DNA from: Patescibacteria group bacterium | GTDB taxonomy: Bacteria > Patescibacteriota > Patescibacteriia > UBA2591 > PGYQ01 | DNA: 5,066 bases | NCBI GenBank assembly: GCA_020061725.1 | Contig: JAGUXS010000094.1 | Span: 1-5,066, forward strand | Direction of reading: 5' to 3' | Shown here: positions 5,008 through 5,066 of the stretch, piece by piece | Layout of the letters: every line of letters begins with the position of its first letter | How positions within the stretch are numbered: position 1 is the first letter of the stretch | Position numbers and translations under genes: made by a program | The notes under the pieces: generated by a model | The model's input: only the letters and a program-made list of their open reading frames with translations | Told to the model about the DNA's origin: nothing | Databases searched by the model: none

Positions 5008-5066
5008 ATGAGATTAAAACTTCATAAAAACGCTCGGACAACATTCGCGATAAGAAAAGAAATAAA
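5008..5066 (+). CDS. IS481-like transposase, N-terminus only
   Basis: Nineteen complete codons are visible before the window ends. The sequence begins MRLKLHKNARTTFAIRKEI, matching the conserved LHKNA-R-T start of IS481-type transposases, where a helix-turn-helix domain precedes an rve/DDE integrase core. The catalytic core is not in the window. ATG 5008 is the only plausible start and lies 6 nt after the -10 box. GAGG at 5003-5006 is too close to serve as a ribosome binding site. The family call rests on a short motif, so another HTH-rve transposase is possible. Confidence 0.65.
   Translation, partial: MRLKLHKNARTTFAIRKEI

Larger units (their letters stand above)
4970..5066 (+). mobile_element. 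left end of an IS481-like insertion sequence, running off the window
   Basis: An element appears to begin with TGTTGACTAACGC at 4970. The reading frame of the older transposase remnant holds up to about this point and then meets a stop (TAG, plus-strand 4976-4978), consistent with an insertion into that gene. Inside are a promoter, a tip hairpin and the first codons of a transposase. The right end, the matching inverted repeat and any target duplication are outside the window, so the exact boundary is inferred. Confidence 0.65.

Noticed and set aside
1..5066. CRISPR array, retron, toxin-antitoxin or defence system
   Set aside because: I saw no regularly spaced repeats, no reverse transcriptase, nuclease or toxin motifs, and the only short repeat is the 14-bp duplication.

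Overview
The window is very AT-rich (roughly 70-75% A+T by eye). It carries small, dense genes on both strands, with proteins rich in Lys, Asn, Ile and Phe and almost no classical ribosome binding sites at gene starts. The two large genes are an NBR1-Ig/SpoIID-like/lytic-transglycosylase-like surface protein and a two-ATPase ABC-F protein. Both resemble types I associate with Candidate Phyla Radiation bacteria (Patescibacteria, Parcubacteria-like). That assignment rests on remembered family features and composition, not on a search. UGA is not used as a sense codon in any intact gene here, so nothing suggests the Gracilibacteria/SR1 genetic code.

Layout: tRNA-Ser(UGA) at 13-99 (+) is followed by a short membrane-anchored protein of unknown function (211-834, +). 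The start of that gene has been altered by a perfect 14-bp tandem duplication. It converges on a secreted, probably cell-wall-acting modular protein on the minus strand (996-2609). That protein has one of the clearest sigma-70-type promoters in the window, set so close to the start codon that the mRNA should be essentially leaderless. Diverging from it, a second promoter (2810-2838) reads into a leader of about 225 nt. The leader holds a 50-codon ORF and, overlapping it, a 21-codon ORF behind the only strong Shine-Dalgarno sequence in the window. Then comes an ABC-F ATPase (3072-4529). The leader looks like a possible translation-sensing control region for the ABC-F gene.

The right end is a mobile-element graveyard. 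A decayed 3' third of an IS4-superfamily transposase lies on the minus strand (4557 to about 4969), with a readable Y-R-E-K signature, two apparent +1 frameshifts and a nonsense codon. It is cut off by the left end of a second, apparently intact IS481-like element (from about 4970), whose transposase starts at 5008 and runs off the window. That element carries its own consensus promoter with a hairpin between the -35 and -10 boxes, and again appears leaderless.

The genes do not form one operon. Shared themes are near-leaderless or SD-less starts, promoters with palindromic spacers, and cell-envelope proteins next to a ribosome-associated ATPase. I found no CRISPR array, defence system or clearly new multi-gene system. 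The leader of the ABC-F gene and the unusual second ATPase site of that protein are the most promising items.
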